Source of the DNA: Pseudomonadota bacterium
GTDB taxonomy: Bacteria; Pseudomonadota; Gammaproteobacteria; Burkholderiales; Gallionellaceae
Length of the DNA: 64,000 nt
Assembly: GCA_021782995.1 (NCBI GenBank)
Contig: JAJXUI010000005.1
Span: 1 to 64,000 of the forward strand
Direction of reading: 5' to 3'
Below the pieces are notes generated by a model that was not told the origin of the DNA, did not search any database, and saw only the letters and a program-made list of their open reading frames with translations. Positions 10,090 to 19,592 of this stretch are shown in pieces; positions within the stretch are counted from its first letter, which is position 1; each line of letters begins with the position of its first letter. The position numbers and the translations under genes are program-made.

Positions 10090-12783
10090 CTAAGCCTTGC
10101 TCACCAGCTCTTTCAGCACGAAGGGCAGGATGCCGCCATTTCTGTAGTAGTCCACTTCGATAGGTGTATCGATACGAAGGAGGAGTGCAACTTTCTGCGA
10201 GCTGCCATCCTTGCGCGTGATGTTCAGTGTCACATCTTGTTGTGGTTTGATTTCACCATTCAGGCCGCTGATGTCGAATGTCTCATCACCAGTCAGGTTA
10301 AGCGCAGCCATGGTATCGTTGCCCTTGAACTGCAACGGCAGCACACCCATGCCCACCAGGTTGCTGCGGTGGATGCGTTCATACGATTTTGCGATGACCG
10401 CTTTCACGCCCAGCAGCTGCGTGCCCTTGGCAGCCCAGTCGCGAGAGGAGCCGGTGCCGTATTCTTCACCGGCAAAGATCACGGTGGGGGTGCCGGCAGC
10501 AATGTGTTTCATCGCGGCATCATAGATGGCCATCTGCTCGCCGTTATACAAAGTGTACCCGCCTTCGATACGGGAGCCATCTGCATTCGGTGGCAACATC
10601 AGGTTCTTGATGCGCACATTGGCAAAAGTGCCGCGCATCATCACTTCATGGTTGCCACGGCGCGCGCCATAGCTGTTGAAGTCTTTCACTTCAACCTTGT
10701 GTGCCTGCAGGTATTTGCCTGCGGGAGTGGTGGGTTTGAAGCTGCCCGCCGGGCTGATGTGGTCGGTGGTGACGGAATCGCCCAGCAATGCCAGTGCCTT
10801 CGCGCCCTTGATGTCGCCGATTTTTGGTGCGGCGGCATCAAAAAACGGTGGCTTCGCGATATAGGTCGAGTCGTCCCACTGGTACTGGTTGCCGGTGGGG
10901 GCGGGTACGGCGTTCCACAGCGGCAGGTCCTTGGTAAGGTTGCCATACAGTTTCTGATAGACAACAGGATCGGCGGCGAACTTCATCATCGTTGCCACCT
11001 CATGACTGTTGGGCCAGACGTCTTTCAGGTATACAGGCTGGCCATCCTTGCCGGTGCCGAGAGGCTCGGTTGTCAGGTCGATATTGGATTTGCCGGCGAT
11101 GGCATAGGCCACAACCAGTGGCGGCGAAGCGAGGAAGTTGGCCTTGATGTTCGGGTGGATGCGCGCTTCGAAATTGCGGTTGCCGGAGAGCACTGCAGCA
11201 CAGATCAGGTTGTTGTCGGTGATGGTCTTGTCGATGTCCTCGCGCAGCGGGCCGGCATTGCCGATGCAGGTGGTGCAGCCATAAGCGGCAACTGTAAAGC
11301 CGAGTTGTGCCAGTGGCTCGATCAGGCCGGCATTGGTGAGGTATTCGGTCACCACGCGCGATCCGGGGGCGAGTGAAGTCTTGATATGTGGTGCCACTTT
11401 CAGGCCTTTTGCCACGGCCTTCTTGGCCAGCAGGCCGGCGGCCAGGAGTACGCCGGGGTTGGAGGTGTTGGTGCAGCTGGTGATGGCTGCGATCAGTACG
11501 TCGCCATTGCCGATTTTCAGGTCATCCTTGCCGGTGGCATAGCGCGTGTTCAGCTTGTCAGCGGGCTGGTTGAAGCCATTTTCTGCCACTGGTTTGGAAA
11601 ACAGGGTGTTGAAGGTATCCTTCATCTTCGACAGCGCGATGCGATCCTGCGGGCGCTTGGGGCCGGATAGCGATGGCTCGATGCTGGACAGATCCAGCTC
11701 GACCACGCTGCTGTAATCGATGTCGCCTGCCTTGGGAATGCCATAGAGATTCTGCGCCTTGAAGTAAGCTTCGAAAGCCTCCACTTCTTCGGCAGTGCGG
11801 CCGGTGTTTTTCATGAACTGCACGGTGACGTCATCTACCGGGAAGAAACCCATGGTTGCACCGTATTCCGGCGCCATGTTGGCAATCGTTGCGCGGTCTG
11901 GCAATGAGAGGCTGGCGGTGCCTGCACCGAAGAATTCGACAAACTTGCCCACCACTTTCTGTTTGCGCAGCAACTCAGTTACGGTGAGCACCAGGTCAGT
12001 TGCGGTGACACCTTCCTTCAGTTGCCCTTTCAGGTTTACCCCTACCACATCCGGGGTGAGGAAATACACCGGCTGGCCCAGCATGCCGGCTTCCGCCTCG
12101 ATGCCGCCCACGCCCCAGCCGACTACACCGATACCGTTGATCATTGTCGTGTGGCTGTCTGTTCCGACCAGCGTATCGGGATAGTAGACCTCATCCTTGT
12201 GCTGCACGCCGCGTGCCAGGTATTCCAGATTGACCTGGTGCACAATGCCGATGCCGGGAGGGACAACTTTGAATGTATCAAATGCCTGCATGCCCCATTT
12301 CATGAAGCGGTAGCGTTCCTTGTTGCGCTCGAATTCCAGCTCCATGTTGAGCTTCAGCGCATCCGGCCGGTTGTAGTGGTCGATCTGCACTGAGTGATCC
12401 ACCACCAGGTCCACCGGCACCAGCGGCTCGATGATTTTCGGGTTCTTGCCGGATTGCGCTGCAGCATCGCGCATTGCGGCGAGGTCTGCCAGCAGCGGCA
12501 CGCCTGTAAAGTCTTGCAGCACAATACGTGCAACGACAAATGGAATTTCTTCCGTACGTGCTGCATTCGGTTTCCAGTTCGCCAGCTCCTTCACATGTTG
12601 TTCGCTGACTTTCTTTCCGTCGCAATTCCTCAGTACGGATTCCAGCACAATACGGATGGAAACCGGCAGGCGTGAGATGTTGCCGACCCCGGCGGTTTCA
12701 AGTGCGGGAAGGGAATACAGGGTGCCCGACTTGCCGCTGGCAAGCTTGAACGTTTGACGGGAGTTGAAAAGGTTGTGCGACAT
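10090..12783 (-). CDS. acnA: aconitate hydratase AcnA
   Basis: 897 residues, full length for the AcnA/IRP type. Isomerises citrate to isocitrate in the TCA cycle with a 4Fe-4S cluster; enzymes of this type can moonlight as RNA-binding proteins when the cluster is lost. The cluster cysteines appear in CTNTSNPGV and in [13 protein letters not shown]. Other family motifs are [21 protein letters not shown], and SRDWAAKG and [13 protein letters not shown] in the C-terminal swivel domain. The gene is monocistronic: a ggag ribosome site precedes the ATG, a TATAAT-like -10 box reads at 12839-12834 on the minus strand, and a strong terminator follows the stop. No other TCA gene adjoins it. Confidence 0.97.
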   Translation of the reverse strand: MSHNLFNSRQTFKLASGKSGTLYSLPALETAGVGNISRLPVSIRIVLESVLRNCDGKKVSEQHVKELANWKPNAARTEEIPFVVARIVLQDFTGVPLLADLAAMRDAAAQSGKNPKIIEPLVPVDLVVDHSVQIDHYNRPDALKLNMELEFERNKERYRFMKWGMQAFDTFKVVPPGIGIVHQVNLEYLARGVQHKDEVYYPDTLVGTDSHTTMINGIGVVGWGVGGIEAEAGMLGQPVYFLTPDVVGVNLKGQLKEGVTATDLVLTVTELLRKQKVVGKFVEFFGAGTASLSLPDRATIANMAPEYGATMGFFPVDDVTVQFMKNTGRTAEEVEAFEAYFKAQNLYGIPKAGDIDYSSVVELDLSSIEPSLSGPKRPQDRIALSKMKDTFNTLFSKPVAENGFNQPADKLNTRYATGKDDLKIGNGDVLIAAITSCTNTSNPGVLLAAGLLAKKAVAKGLKVAPHIKTSLAPGSRVVTEYLTNAGLIEPLAQLGFTVAAYGCTTCIGNAGPLREDIDKTITDNNLICAAVLSGNRNFEARIHPNIKANFLASPPLVVAYAIAGKSNIDLTTEPLGTGKDGQPVYLKDVWPNSHEVATMMKFAADPVVYQKLYGNLTKDLPLWNAVPAPTGNQYQWDDSTYIAKPPFFDAAAPKIGDIKGAKALALLGDSVTTDHISPAGSFKPTTPAGKYLQAHKVEVKDFNSYGARRGNHEVMMRGTFANVRIKNLMLPPNADGSRIEGGYTLYNGEQMAIYDAAMKHIAAGTPTVIFAGEEYGTGSSRDWAAKGTQLLGVKAVIAKSYERIHRSNLVGMGVLPLQFKGNDTMAALNLTGDETFDISGLNGEIKPQQDVTLNITRKDGSSQKVALLLRIDTPIEVDYYRNGGILPFVLKELVSKA

Positions 12784-12912
12784 GTGAATGCTCCGAGATG
12801 ATTGTTGTTTTAGTGCGGAATGATGAAAATATAATTATACCGCGACTGGGCAGGCGACACGGAGTCGGGAAATGCCAATTCCCCTGCAGTTGCAGGGAGA
12901 GGAGAGGGGACG

Positions 12913-13200
12913 TCAGTCCAGGTTGATATGCGAAGCCTCAACCCATTGATTTGCCGGGGATGAGCCGTAAAGCTGGCTGTGCAGCATGGACAAGCGCAGG
13001 ATTTCGGAGGCGACTGCTGTCGGGAAACCCTGGCGCGGATGCTCTCGTTTGTCCAGCATGAACTTGTTCAGGTAGGAGTCAAATTCAGGAGAATCCCACA
13101 TGATCATGATTTTCTCCAGCACCAGCGGAAATTGTTTTTCCAGCTGGTGCGGGTAAAAGTCTTCCTGGCTATTCAGCTGTTTCAGGATTTTTTCATTCAT
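12913..13200 (-). CDS. orphan copy of the N-terminal domain of the neighbouring ankyrin protein
   Basis: 95 residues. I do not recognise a named family, but it aligns along its length with the first about 80 residues of the gene just upstream (13255-14169). Shared positions include YPH-L-KQ-P, LEKI/LHKI, WDS, LD-R, RQGFP-AVA and EILRLS. This copy stops where the other protein runs on into ankyrin repeats. It is predicted cytoplasmic and mostly helical, with no signal peptide. Both genes read on the minus strand 54 bases apart, so they are probably co-transcribed and arose by tandem duplication, with gain or loss of the repeats. Function unknown. Confidence 0.75.
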   Translation of the reverse strand: MNEKILKQLNSQEDFYPHQLEKQFPLVLEKIMIMWDSPEFDSYLNKFMLDKREHPRQGFPTAVASEILRLSMLHSQLYGSSPANQWVEASHINLD

Positions 13201-13254
13201 TATTCGTACCTCCCCTTGTTTACTGCTTCAGCAAATTGCCGCGTGGTTGGCGTA

Positions 13255-14169
13255 TCAGCGGCGTACAGGCATGCCCGCCGGCCCTTGTTCGGGCAGTGAG
13301 GACAGCAATTCTGAAATGGCCTGGTGCTTGCCCGTGGCTGAAAGGCTCAGTGCTGTGCTGCCATTGTGGCGCGGCCGAGTCCAGTCCGCTCCCCGAGAAA
13401 TCAGCAGTTTCACCATGTCGAGATGACCATTTGCTGCGGCCTTTTGCAGTGGCGTCCAGTGGTCATTGCTGATGCCGTTCACGTCTGCGCCGGAGTCGAT
13501 CAGGACTTGCGCGGCCAGAATGTGGCCTTGTGATGCTGCTTGCAGCAATGCCGTCCAGCCCAACTTGCTCTTTGCAGCGATGTCAGCCTTGTGCGACACC
13601 AGCAGCTTGACGAGCAGATGGTGGCCGTGAAACGCAGCCCAGTGCAGTGCGCCGTAGCCGTTCTTGTCCTTGGCGTTGGGATTGGCTTGATGGTTTAGCA
13701 AGATGGCGGCAACCTGCTCATGACCACAGGCTGCTGCATGCATCAATGGAGTCCAGCTCTGTTCGTCTTCTGTTTCGGTTGGGGCGCGGGTACGCAGGTA
13801 GATATTGATGGCATTTGCATTGCCGGCTTTGGCAGCCGTAACAAAGTCATGCGGGGCATATTTGTAGCCCAGATTGCCGAGCTCCATTTTGTCCTTGTCC
13901 GCGACCTTGTGCCATGAGTGCGGTTTTTTGCTTTCGCGGTATCTTTCATTGATGCGGCTGAGACGCAGGATTTCATCGGCTACGGCAACCGGGAAACCCT
14001 GGCGCTGGTCGTTACGCGTATCGAGTATCAGGCCACTGAAGTAATCGTCAATGAGCTCCGAATCCCAGAGCGCAATGATCTTGTGCAGGATTTGCGGATA
14101 TTGTTTGGCCAGGTTATGCGGGTAGTGCACGCTGTTGATATTGAAAAATGCCTGATTCTTGTCATCCAT
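13255..14169 (-). CDS. ankyrin-repeat protein with unrecognised N-terminal domain
   Basis: 304 residues. Residues 1-80 form the domain shared with the next gene. From about residue 105 there are five to six ankyrin repeats, with recognisable TPLMHAAACGH, GALHWAAFHGH, TALLQAASQGH, TPLQKAAANGH and TALSLSATGKH hairpins and the GAD-N loops. The tail is short and Pro/Gly/Arg-rich. Ankyrin arrays bind proteins, so a role as adaptor or inhibitor, perhaps of a partner recognised through the N-terminal domain, is plausible but inferred. There is no signal peptide. The start ATG at 14169 follows a purine-rich stretch (gggaggaaa) about 25 bases upstream; the upstream spacer is AT-rich. Confidence 0.88.
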   Translation of the reverse strand: MDDKNQAFFNINSVHYPHNLAKQYPQILHKIIALWDSELIDDYFSGLILDTRNDQRQGFPVAVADEILRLSRINERYRESKKPHSWHKVADKDKMELGNLGYKYAPHDFVTAAKAGNANAINIYLRTRAPTETEDEQSWTPLMHAAACGHEQVAAILLNHQANPNAKDKNGYGALHWAAFHGHHLLVKLLVSHKADIAAKSKLGWTALLQAASQGHILAAQVLIDSGADVNGISNDHWTPLQKAAANGHLDMVKLLISRGADWTRPRHNGSTALSLSATGKHQAISELLSSLPEQGPAGMPVRR

Positions 14170-14328
14170 GATTTGTCATTGCCCCCAAACATTTTCCTCC
14201 CGGAATGATTATTTCTTATTTATATCTTTTTATCATTGTCAAAAATTATAAAACAATTCATAACGGAATCAACTGGATGTTGGTCCATATTCCTGTACTA
14301 AAGTCCAGTTAGTGGCGATGGCCTGTAT

Positions 14329-16290
14329 TTACTGGGGAATCAGGAAGTCGATGGCTTCCTGCAACACCCGCGTGCGGCGGAAGGGAGGCAGGCTTTGCCA
14401 GACGCGCTTGCCGTAGGGTTTGCTGATCATCCTGGGATCGCAGATCATCAGCACACCCTTGTCATTTTCGTCGCGGATCAGCCGTCCGGCTCCCTGCTTC
14501 AGGTTGATTACTGCGCGTGGCAGCTGGTATTCCATGAAGGCATTGCGCCCCTGTTTGTTGATCTGCGCGATGCGCGCGGCCAATACCGGGTCATCTGGCG
14601 GTGCAAAAGGCAGTTTGTCGATGACGACCAGGGAAAGCGCTTCACCTCGCACATCCACGCCTTCCCAGAATGACTGGCTGCCCAGCAATACCGCATTGCC
14701 GTGCTCGCGGAAGCGCGACAGCAGGTCATTGCGGGAGCCTTCGCCCTGCATCATGATCGGGTATTTCAGGTTGCGGCGATCAAATTCCGCAAGCAGGATT
14801 TCCTGTGCTTTCTGCATGGCCTTGAGGCTGGTGAACAGCAGGAAGGCGCGGCCCTTGCTCGCAATGATCAGCGGCAGTGCGGCAGCCATCACGGCTTCGG
14901 TGTATCCGGGGCTGTTCGGGTCCGGCATGCTTTCTGGTGCATACAGCAACGCCTGTTCGGGATAATTGAAAGGACTGTCCCAGCATGCTGTTTTAGCTTC
15001 AAGCAGGCCCATTTCCTTCTGGTAATGGGAAAAGTCCTGTTTCACTGCCAGGGTTGCAGAGGTGAAGATCCAGGCGCGTGGCGTACCACTGATCTGCTTT
15101 GCAAAGATCTCGGCGATGGAAAGCGGGGTGGTGTTGAGTTGTACAGAGTGCGTAAAGATTTCCACCCAGCGCACCATGTCCAGCTGGTTTTCATCCTGCC
15201 ATTGCCTGATCTTGCCGTGCAGTTCCATGCATCGGTTCCAGCAATTCTCCAGGCCTTCGCTGCGGCCGGCCTGAAGCTCCAGCAGCTCATTCAGTTTGCC
15301 CATGTGCTGATCCAGTGTTTCGAGCGCCTTGCCCCAGCCGGGCAGGGTCACCACTTCGTTGGCATTGAGGCGGCCTTCGTTTTTGCGGAACACGAGGCGC
15401 AGGTCGCGCGCGGCTTTTTCCACTGCACTGCAGGCATCCGGCAGCGGGGTGAAATCCTTGGCGCCGGCAAGTGCCTCGATGGTGGTGTCGCGGGTCAGTT
15501 CCAGCAGCTGCGAAGTGGAGAGATTTTCACCGAAAAACAGGCTGGCGGTTTCCGGCAACTGGTGGGCTTCGTCGAAGATGACCGTGTTGCAGGCGGGCAG
15601 CAGCTCAGCCACACCCTCGTCACGCAGCATCACATCGGCGAAGAACAGGTGGTGGTTTACAACTACCACATCCGCTTCCATGGCCTGTTTACGTGCCTTC
15701 AACACAAAACATTCCTTGTGCATGGGACACTCCTGGCCCAGGCAGTTTTCGCGGGTGGAGGTGACGAACGACCAGATCATTGCAGATTCCGGGACATCGG
15801 CCAGCCCGCTTTTGTCGCCGCTTTGCGTGATCTTTGAGTATTGCACGATACGCTGCAGGTGTCGGACATCTTCGCGGGTTGGCAGGCGGCCCCCCGACTG
15901 TGCCAGTTCCAGATGGTAATGGCAGATATAGTTGGCCCGGCCTTTCAGCAATGCGATATTGACCGGAGCTTTCAAGGCATCGCGCACAGTGGGCAGGTCA
16001 CGCTGGTACAGCTGGTCCTGCAGGTTCTTGGTGCCGGTAGAAATCACGACCTTGCCGCCGGCGACCAGCGCCGGCACCAGGTAGGCAAAGGTTTTGCCTG
16101 TGCCGGTACCAGCTTCGGCAATCAGTTGTGTATTGTTGCGTATTGCCTCGGTGATGGCTTCCGCCATGGCCACTTGCTGCGGACGTGAGCGGAATTCCGG
16201 TATATGCGCGGCCAGCGGACCGGACGGGGAAAACAGCGAGCTTATTTCAGGTTGGTGCATTGAGGGGCGGGGTTGGTGCAGGAAGGGCAT
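14329..16290 (-). CDS. ATP-dependent DNA helicase, DinG/YoaA family (XPD-like, iron-sulfur)
   Basis: Superfamily 2 5'-3' helicase, 653 residues, closer in length to YoaA than to the longer DinG. Walker A is AEAGTGTGKTFAY (about residue 60), Walker B is VIFDEAHQLPE, and helicase motif VI is near the C-terminus (QGAGRLIRDENDKG). Cysteines in NYICHYHLE and in ENCLGQECPMHKECF are the four expected ligands of the XPD-type 4Fe-4S cluster. Enzymes of this family act in DNA repair and unwind forked or R-loop substrates. The start is uncertain between 16290 and an in-frame ATG at 16260 (MHQPEISS); neither has a good ribosome site. Confidence 0.9.
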   Translation of the reverse strand: MPFLHQPRPSMHQPEISSLFSPSGPLAAHIPEFRSRPQQVAMAEAITEAIRNNTQLIAEAGTGTGKTFAYLVPALVAGGKVVISTGTKNLQDQLYQRDLPTVRDALKAPVNIALLKGRANYICHYHLELAQSGGRLPTREDVRHLQRIVQYSKITQSGDKSGLADVPESAMIWSFVTSTRENCLGQECPMHKECFVLKARKQAMEADVVVVNHHLFFADVMLRDEGVAELLPACNTVIFDEAHQLPETASLFFGENLSTSQLLELTRDTTIEALAGAKDFTPLPDACSAVEKAARDLRLVFRKNEGRLNANEVVTLPGWGKALETLDQHMGKLNELLELQAGRSEGLENCWNRCMELHGKIRQWQDENQLDMVRWVEIFTHSVQLNTTPLSIAEIFAKQISGTPRAWIFTSATLAVKQDFSHYQKEMGLLEAKTACWDSPFNYPEQALLYAPESMPDPNSPGYTEAVMAAALPLIIASKGRAFLLFTSLKAMQKAQEILLAEFDRRNLKYPIMMQGEGSRNDLLSRFREHGNAVLLGSQSFWEGVDVRGEALSLVVIDKLPFAPPDDPVLAARIAQINKQGRNAFMEYQLPRAVINLKQGAGRLIRDENDKGVLMICDPRMISKPYGKRVWQSLPPFRRTRVLQEAIDFLIPQ

Positions 16291-16535
16291 TGCAACAGCA
16301 ACAACATTCCCGGCGGTTCATGGGTAACTTGAGACATCCGGTATTATAAATAAACTGCATGGCATTGACCGTTGAATCCGGTTGGTATCGGATACTGGCG
16401 CGGTGAATGGGGGCGGGCAATCTTAAATTATTTACGGTATCTATATGAATATATTAAGTTATATTTTAATGTATTCAGTCGGGAAGCACGCGGGGCGCTG
16501 TCAGGCGGGCTGTTACAATGACGCCCCTAAGCTGA

Positions 16536-17804
16536 ATGACAGAGAAAGCAGGCATGCCTATCAAGACCGTGGCAGTATCCAGTGATCCGGCCGGACAAAT
16601 TGCCCGGCCGCGATGGTTCCAGCGTTTGCCAAGGGATATCTGGATACTGGGGCTGGTTTCGATGTTCATGGATATCTCTTCCGAGCTGGTGCATAGCCTG
16701 ATGCCGGTGTTTCTGGCAACGGTGCTTGGAGCATCCATGGTGACGATAGGCCTGATCGAAGGGATCGCCGAAGCGACTGCGGCAGTCACCAAGGTGTTTT
16801 CTGGTACGCTCAGCGATTATTTCCGGCGCCGCAAGTGGCTGGTGCTGATGGGCTACGGTTTGAGTGCGTTCACCAAGCCGCTCTTCCCGTTGGCGACATC
16901 GGTTGGATGGATATTTGCTGCGCGCTTTACCGACCGCATCGGCAAGGGCATGCGTGGTGCGCCGCGTGACGCACTGATCGCCGATATTGTGCCGCAGTCG
17001 CTGCGCGGTACTGCATATGGTTTCCGCCAGGCTTTCGATTCTGCCGGTGCGCTGCTCGGGCCGGTGCTGGCGCTCCTGTTCATGTATATTCTGGCGGGCA
17101 ACATCAAGGCGGTATTATGGATCGCAGTGGTGCCTGCGATGATTGCCGTTGTGCTGGTTGTACTGGTGCGTGAACCCGAACCCATTGAAGGGAACGAGGG
17201 GGGTGTGCGGTTGCGCTGGCAGGATGCTGCCGGACTGGGGGGGCGATTCTGGATGGTGGTGAGCCTGGCGGCGGTGTTCACGCTGGCGCGGTTCAGTGAG
17301 GCTTTCCTGATCCTGCGTGCGCAAAATGTCGGCCTGGCGATTGCCTATGTGCCGCTCATCCTGATCGTGATGAATCTGGTCTATGCGGGGCTGGCCTATC
17401 CGGCAGGTGTTGCTGCAGATCGCTGGCCGGCGCGCGGGTTGCTTGTTTCCGGCATGCTTGCGCTGGTTGCGGCAGACTTGCTGCTGGCGTTTGCCACCAC
17501 GCCGGTGATGGCATTTGCCGGTGCGGCCATGTGGGGACTTCATATGGCAATGACACAGGGCTTGCTGTCCAAGCTGGTCGCGGATGCTGCACCGCAAGCC
17601 TTGCGCGGAACGGCATTCGGCATTTACAACCTGGCAACCGGCGTCGCCTTGTTGCTGGCCAGTGTGCTGGCAGGGCTCGGCTGGAGCCATCTGGGTGCTG
17701 CGTACCCGTTTTTTGCAGGTGCTGTGTTTGCACTATTTGCAGTATTCGGTTTGTTGTTCATCCGGACAGGAACCGGAAAATCAACTTCAACAAGAGGAAC
17801 ATGA
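16536..17804 (+). CDS. major facilitator superfamily transporter
   Basis: 422 residues with about 12 predicted membrane helices and a family-typical loop motif DRIGKGMRGAPRDALIAD between helices. That motif marks a widespread group of uncharacterised MFS permeases; the substrate is not predictable. It is an inner-membrane secondary transporter. An alternative start at 16554 (MPIKTV) would remove six residues and has a comparable purine-rich lead. The gene ends one base before the SRPBCC gene starts, so the two form an operon. No regulator adjoins it. Confidence 0.85.
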   Translation: MTEKAGMPIKTVAVSSDPAGQIARPRWFQRLPRDIWILGLVSMFMDISSELVHSLMPVFLATVLGASMVTIGLIEGIAEATAAVTKVFSGTLSDYFRRRKWLVLMGYGLSAFTKPLFPLATSVGWIFAARFTDRIGKGMRGAPRDALIADIVPQSLRGTAYGFRQAFDSAGALLGPVLALLFMYILAGNIKAVLWIAVVPAMIAVVLVVLVREPEPIEGNEGGVRLRWQDAAGLGGRFWMVVSLAAVFTLARFSEAFLILRAQNVGLAIAYVPLILIVMNLVYAGLAYPAGVAADRWPARGLLVSGMLALVAADLLLAFATTPVMAFAGAAMWGLHMAMTQGLLSKLVADAAPQALRGTAFGIYNLATGVALLLASVLAGLGWSHLGAAYPFFAGAVFALFAVFGLLFIRTGTGKSTSTRGT

Positions 17805-18287
17805 ATGAACAGTCAGGTTGCAGAGACTTCCATCGCTGATCGCGAGCTGATGATTACAAGATTGATCAATGCCGCACCGGAAAAGGTCTATCGGGCATGG
17901 ACTGAACCTGCATTGCTGAAGCAGTGGTTTGCGCCTGCCCCCTGGCAGGTGGTCAGTGCGGAAACGGATGTAAGGCCTGGCGGGATCAGCATGATCGCGA
18001 TGCGCGGGCCGGATGGCAATGAGTTGCCCAACCGTGGTGTTTACCTGGAGGTGGTGCCGAATGAAAAGCTGGTGTTCACCGACGCCTATACTGAAGCGTG
18101 GGTGCCTTCTGAAAAACCATTCATGACCGTGATCCTGACTTTCGAGAATGAGGGCGGCAGAACCCGCTATACCGCGCGTGTTCGACATTTCACCGTCGCT
18201 GTGCGGGAGGCGCATGAGCGGATGGGTTTTTACCAGGGTTGGGGGCAATGTACAACACAGCTGGAAAAGCTGGTGGCAACTTTGTGA
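17805..18287 (+). CDS. SRPBCC / AHSA1-type START-like domain protein
   Basis: 160 residues forming a single AHSA1-like domain: the N-terminal signature R-INAAPEKVYRAWTEPALLKQWFAP, then PGG and the YLEVVPNEKLVFT strand, ending in the long C-terminal helix (GWGQCTTQLEKL). This fold makes a hydrophobic cavity and is used by small-molecule-binding or stress-related proteins; no catalytic function can be assigned. A good ribosome site (aagaggaac) precedes the ATG, directly after the MFS stop. Co-transcribed with the transporter, so it may bind or sense the same compound (inference). Confidence 0.85.
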   Translation: MNSQVAETSIADRELMITRLINAAPEKVYRAWTEPALLKQWFAPAPWQVVSAETDVRPGGISMIAMRGPDGNELPNRGVYLEVVPNEKLVFTDAYTEAWVPSEKPFMTVILTFENEGGRTRYTARVRHFTVAVREAHERMGFYQGWGQCTTQLEKLVATL

Positions 18288-18302
18288 AGGATGAGGAACG
18301 GT

Positions 18303-18908
18303 ATGATTCGAAAATTGATTCGTTACTGCATGTTGATGGGCTTGTTGCTTGCGCCATTGTTTGCCCATGCTGCTGAAAAATCAGCAGAGGAGCTGTGCAG
18401 GGAACGCAACGCAGCGAAGTGCGAGGTGGGCAGTTTGCAGTTCAACCTGACGGAGCAGGAATGTCCGAAAGGCACAAAAGTGCTTCGCAAGCTGGGGCAT
18501 GAAAACTGCAACAAGCTTGAGCAAGTTACCAGGATGCAATCACAGTCGCAGGTACAGGCAACAAGCGCTGTCGTTGGAACTGCAATTAAAGATTCAGATG
18601 TTGTTGCCGATAAAAATGAAGGTGAAGTATTTTACTGGGGAAATCCCTATTTCATCCTCGCGCTGATAGGCCTGTTGCAAGGCATGATCAGCCGTGCGGG
18701 AACGGGTTCGCTGATCGTGGTGATGCTGGTCATGCCGCTACTGGGAACCTGGAGCATAGTCTCGGATGTCCATATGGAGGGAGGCCCGCTTGCAAATGCC
18801 GGATATATCGGCATGGAATTGCTTGGAACCTGTCTGTTCAGCATGTTCGGATGGCTGGCAGGAGCCGGTGTGCGTCGGTTGGCCTACCGCTTATTGCTTG
18901 GTATTTAG
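18303..18908 (+). CDS. membrane protein with N-terminal signal and Cys-rich extracytoplasmic segment
   Basis: 201 residues from the ATG at 18303, chosen because a gaggaa ribosome site lies about ten bases upstream; 18291 is the alternative. Unrecognised family. A cleavable-looking signal (ends FAHAA) is followed by a soluble segment with four cysteines (LC, KC, EC, NC), then three membrane helices between about 115 and 195. The Cys pattern fits disulfides in the periplasm. It follows the SRPBCC gene by 15 bases and probably belongs to the same transcript. Function unknown. Confidence 0.7.
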   Translation: MIRKLIRYCMLMGLLLAPLFAHAAEKSAEELCRERNAAKCEVGSLQFNLTEQECPKGTKVLRKLGHENCNKLEQVTRMQSQSQVQATSAVVGTAIKDSDVVADKNEGEVFYWGNPYFILALIGLLQGMISRAGTGSLIVVMLVMPLLGTWSIVSDVHMEGGPLANAGYIGMELLGTCLFSMFGWLAGAGVRRLAYRLLLGI

Positions 18909-18940
18909 GCCTGGGGTTAACAGGATTTGGCCAAGATGAC

Positions 18941-18973
18941 ATTCTTTACGAATTCTTTACGCATTCTTTGGTG
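18941..18973 (+). repeat. three tandem 11-base repeats (attctttacgM)
   Basis: attctttacga, attctttacgc and a third degraded copy attctttggtg lie in direct tandem about 105-135 bases before the Cache-protein start. The 11-base period is close to a DNA helical turn, which would place identical faces in phase for a bound protein. It may equally be simple slippage. Confidence 0.5.
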
Positions 18974-19076
18974 CGTGGCAATATGCAGAACCGGTGTGGC
19001 GCATGACATTGTCATCCATCCCGGTAAATCATAAGCAGTAACAACATGAAGATCAAACTCGCACAGGGAGGCAGTC

Positions 19077-19532
19077 ATGAAGTTAACAGGCATGATCACA
19101 GGTATCGCGGCAGCGTGCATTTCCTTTTCCGTTATTGCAGCTGAGTATGGAACTGCAAAGGAAGCGGAAGCCATGGTCAACAAGGCAGTCAAGCATATCA
19201 AGAAGGAAGGTGCAGCTAACGCATATGCAGACTTTACCGGCAAGAAGAAAGGTTGGGTAGATCGCGACTTGTATGTCGTCGTGTATGACCTGAATGGCAA
19301 GGTGCTCGCGCACGGACAGAATGAAAAGCAGGTTGGCAAGGAACTGATCGCGTTGCAGGATGCGGATGGCAAGGAGTTTGTGAAGGAGCGTGTCGAGCTG
19401 GCGAAGTCCAAGGGAAAGTTCTGGCATGATTACAAATTTACGGATCCGGTAAGCAAGAAAATACTTCCCAAGTCGATGTACTGTGAAAAGCTGGATGATA
19501 CGGCGGTGTGCGCAGGTATTTACAAGCGCTGA
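19077..19532 (+). CDS. secreted single Cache-domain protein
   Basis: 151 residues: Sec signal peptide (ends VIAAEYG), then one small Cache (sCache_2-like) ligand-binding domain with the typical strand order (GWVDRDLYVVVYDLNGKVLAHG, VGK, DADGKEFVKE, GKFWHDYKFTDP). There is no membrane anchor after the signal, so the domain is free in the periplasm. Such domains usually sit inside chemoreceptors and kinases and bind small organic acids or amino acids. The very next gene, 60 bases on, is a chemoreceptor whose own periplasmic part is a plain helical bundle, suggesting that this protein may serve it as a soluble sensor (inference). Confidence 0.85.
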   Translation: MKLTGMITGIAAACISFSVIAAEYGTAKEAEAMVNKAVKHIKKEGAANAYADFTGKKKGWVDRDLYVVVYDLNGKVLAHGQNEKQVGKELIALQDADGKEFVKERVELAKSKGKFWHDYKFTDPVSKKILPKSMYCEKLDDTAVCAGIYKR

Positions 19533-19592
19533 CGTGCACGGGGGCGTAAGCCCCTGTAACGTTGCAGTGTTTGTCCAGAAAGGTGGATAGCC

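Noticed and set aside
10237-11376. 379-codon plus-strand open frame inside acnA
   Set aside because: Fully antisense to a well-conserved acnA; composition (His/Gln/Gly/Val/Ala-rich) is the usual antisense shadow of GC-biased codons.
14701-15837. 378-codon plus-strand open frame opposite the DinG/YoaA helicase
   Set aside because: Antisense to the helicase with its motifs intact on the other strand; no domain recognisable.
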